Below are positions 10,598 through 12,167 of a stretch of 12,167 nucleotides of DNA, piece after piece (positions within the stretch are counted from its first letter, which is position 1; the number at the start of each line of letters is the position of its first letter). Position numbers and translations under genes: made by a program. The DNA lies in assembly GCA_017437205.1 (NCBI GenBank), contig JAFSBP010000333.1, positions 1 through 12,167 of the forward strand. Reading direction: 5' to 3'. This DNA comes from Lachnospiraceae bacterium. Lineage in GTDB: Bacteria; Bacillota; Clostridia; Lachnospirales; Lachnospiraceae. A model generated the notes under the pieces. It ran no database searches and was not told where the DNA came from. It saw only the letters and a program-made list of their open reading frames with translations.

Positions 10598-10644
10598 TAG
10601 CTGAAATGAAGGATCAAAAAATACATAATAAAGGAGATCGGGAA

Positions 10645-12114
10645 ATGAGTAAGTTGGCAGCATTAAATCGTGAAATGACGAAGCCGGTGGAGCGTCCGGT
10701 AAAGGTGGTTCAGTTCGGAGAGGGAAATTTCCTTCGCGGATTTGTGGATTGGATGATCGATATCGCAAATGAGAAGACAGATTTTGACGGCGGTATCGTA
10801 CTGATCAAGCCCATCGAGTTCGGTAACTTGGAGATGTTCCACAAGCAGGACTATCAGTACACGGTTTCACTGAGAGGAAATGTGGATGGCAAGGCGACCA
10901 TCATGAACCGTCAGGTGACCAGTGTTGTGGATGCGGTGGATTCCATCGGTGAGTATGAAAAGTACATGGGACTGGCTGAGATCGACACCCTGCGCTTTGT
11001 AGTTTCCAATACGACTGAGGCAGGTATTGTGTTCGACGCTACCGATAAGTTCGAGTTGAATCCTCCGAAGACCTTCCCCGGAAAGCTGACGAAGTTTTTG
11101 CATCACAGATTTGAGACCTTTAACGGCGATATGAGTAAGGGTCTGGTGATGTTGCCTGTAGAGTTGATCGATGACAATGGTATTATGCTGAAGAAGTGTG
11201 TACTGCAGCTGATTGAGCTCTGGGGACTGAGCGATGAGTTCAAAAATTGGGTGGAGAATGCCTGTGTGTTCACTTCCACACTGGTTGACCGTATTATTAC
11301 CGGTTATCCGAGAGCTACCGAAGAAGCAGAGTGGGAGAAACTTGGCTATGAGGACCGCCTGATGGTGACCGGCGAGCCTTTTGCACTTTGGGTAATTGAG
11401 TCTGAGAAGGATATCAGCGAGGAGCTTCCTCTTCCTCAGGCTGGTCTTCCTGTGATCTATACCGACAATCAGAAGCCTTACAAGCAGAGAAAGGTTCGTA
11501 TTTTAAATGGTGCGCATACCTCCTTTGTTCTGGCGGCATATCTGGCAGGAAAGGATATTGTGCGGGATTCCATGCAGGATGAGGTGATCAAGAACTTCAT
11601 GCTGAAGACCATCTATGACGAGGTAATCCCTACCTTGAGCCTTCCGGTAGAGGATCTGAAGGACTTTGCAGGTCAGGTGGAGAACCGCTTTAATAATCCT
11701 TACGTTGATCATGCACTGCTCGCAATCTCTCTGAACTCCGTTTCCAAGTGGAGAGCGAGATGTATGCCCAGCTTCCTCGGCTACATTGAGAAGACCGGAA
11801 AGCTTCCGGTACATTTGACCTTCTCTCTGGCGGCATTGATGGCGTTCTACACCGGTACCGAGATCAGAGGCAAGGCGCTGATCGGTCACAGAGACGGTCA
11901 GGAGTACAATATCATGGATGATATGTTTGTGCTTGAATTCTTCCGCGACAACTGTGAGAAGGAGACGAAGGATTTCGTAACCGCTTTCCTCGGAAACGAA
12001 GATTTCTTTGGACAGAACTTAAACGAAATTGCCGGATTGACCGATGCGGTGGTATCCTATCTGGCTGACATTAAGGAAAATGGCATGAGGGCTGCATTAT
12101 GCAAACTTTCATAA
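10645..12114 (+). CDS. uxaB: Tagaturonate reductase (altronate oxidoreductase)
   Basis: NADH-dependent cytosolic enzyme that reduces D-tagaturonate to D-altronate in galacturonate breakdown (EC 1.1.1.58). The 489-residue protein belongs to the mannitol dehydrogenase family and resembles E. coli UxaB closely in many blocks. These are QFGEGNFLRGFVDW (23-36), SNTTEAGI, STLVDRIITGYPR, KPYKQRKVRILNGAHT (around 278-292, with the K-x-x-x-x-x-N-x-x-H catalytic pattern at Lys283, Asn288 and His291) and LTFSLAALMAFY. The SNTTEAG and GYPR blocks separate it from mannitol or fructuronate reductases. AAAGGAG (10630-10636), eight bases before ATG 10645, sets the start; a TTG at 10591 is in frame but lacks support. 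It overlaps uxaA by 16 bases. Confidence 0.94.
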   Translation: MSKLAALNREMTKPVERPVKVVQFGEGNFLRGFVDWMIDIANEKTDFDGGIVLIKPIEFGNLEMFHKQDYQYTVSLRGNVDGKATIMNRQVTSVVDAVDSIGEYEKYMGLAEIDTLRFVVSNTTEAGIVFDATDKFELNPPKTFPGKLTKFLHHRFETFNGDMSKGLVMLPVELIDDNGIMLKKCVLQLIELWGLSDEFKNWVENACVFTSTLVDRIITGYPRATEEAEWEKLGYEDRLMVTGEPFALWVIESEKDISEELPLPQAGLPVIYTDNQKPYKQRKVRILNGAHTSFVLAAYLAGKDIVRDSMQDEVIKNFMLKTIYDEVIPTLSLPVEDLKDFAGQVENRFNNPYVDHALLAISLNSVSKWRARCMPSFLGYIEKTGKLPVHLTFSLAALMAFYTGTEIRGKALIGHRDGQEYNIMDDMFVLEFFRDNCEKETKDFVTAFLGNEDFFGQNLNEIAGLTDAVVSYLADIKENGMRAALCKLS

Positions 12115-12167
12115 AGATAAATCCGAATGACAATGTAATCGTGGCTCTTCAGACACTTCCCGCAGGA
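12099..12167 (+). CDS. uxaA: Altronate dehydratase, N-terminal fragment cut by window end
   Basis: Only the first 23 codons are present. The peptide MQTFIKINPNDNVIVALQTL resembles the start of altronate dehydratase UxaA (E. coli begins MQYIKIHALDNVAVAL). That enzyme dehydrates D-altronate, the product of UxaB, to 2-keto-3-deoxy-D-gluconate. The start overlaps the uxaB stop by 16 bases, with GAGGG (12087-12091) seven bases ahead, so the two genes are translationally linked. The call rests on a short match plus context. Confidence 0.82.
   Translation, partial: MQTFIKINPNDNVIVALQTLPAG

Overview
The window looks like a chromosomal segment of a Gram-positive anaerobe of the Clostridia, most likely a Lachnospiraceae-type gut bacterium. 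This is inference from four things: strong AAAGGAGG-type ribosome binding sites before most genes, moderate GC with tight operons, the gene order threonylcarbamoyl-AMP synthase / LMW-phosphatase homologue / rpiB / ATP synthase (the Firmicutes ywlC-ywlE-ywlF-atp neighbourhood), and a hexuronate-use locus. No species can be named from the sequence alone.

Layout. Positions 1-63 are the 3' part of a tRNA-Cys gene, followed by a factor-independent terminator (69-100) and a good promoter (124-152). From 218 to 9701 thirteen genes run on the + strand: ywlC (tRNA t6A synthesis), an LMW-PTP-fold protein that has lost its catalytic residues, rpiB, two small membrane proteins of the AtpZ and AtpI types, then the complete F1Fo ATP synthase set in the canonical order atpB-E-F-H-A-G-D-C (a, c, b, delta, alpha, gamma, beta, epsilon). 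Most junctions are short or overlapping. The exception is the 244-base atpB-atpE spacer, which is packed with four stem-loops. The only strong promoter I could see before the operon is upstream of ywlC, so the housekeeping genes and the ATP synthase may share transcription, though internal promoters cannot be excluded. The operon ends at an 18-bp perfect stem that also terminates the convergent gene.

From 9749 to the end lies a separate catabolic locus. An AraC-family regulator on the - strand is divergent from uxaB (tagaturonate reductase), which overlaps the first 23 codons of uxaA (altronate dehydratase), cut by the window end. Together these would take D-tagaturonate (from galacturonate, e.g. 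pectin) to D-altronate and on to 2-keto-3-deoxygluconate. The 158-bp divergent region holds overlapping -10 boxes and a 15-bp palindrome that could be the operator.

The ATP synthase c subunit carries the ligand set typical of Na+-binding c-rings (Q33, V64, E66, T67, T68, Y71). The enzyme is therefore plausibly Na+-coupled. I see no mobile element, CRISPR array, phage gene or obviously novel multi-gene system. The best leads are the pseudophosphatase, the structured atpB-atpE spacer, the Na+ signature and the uxa control region.
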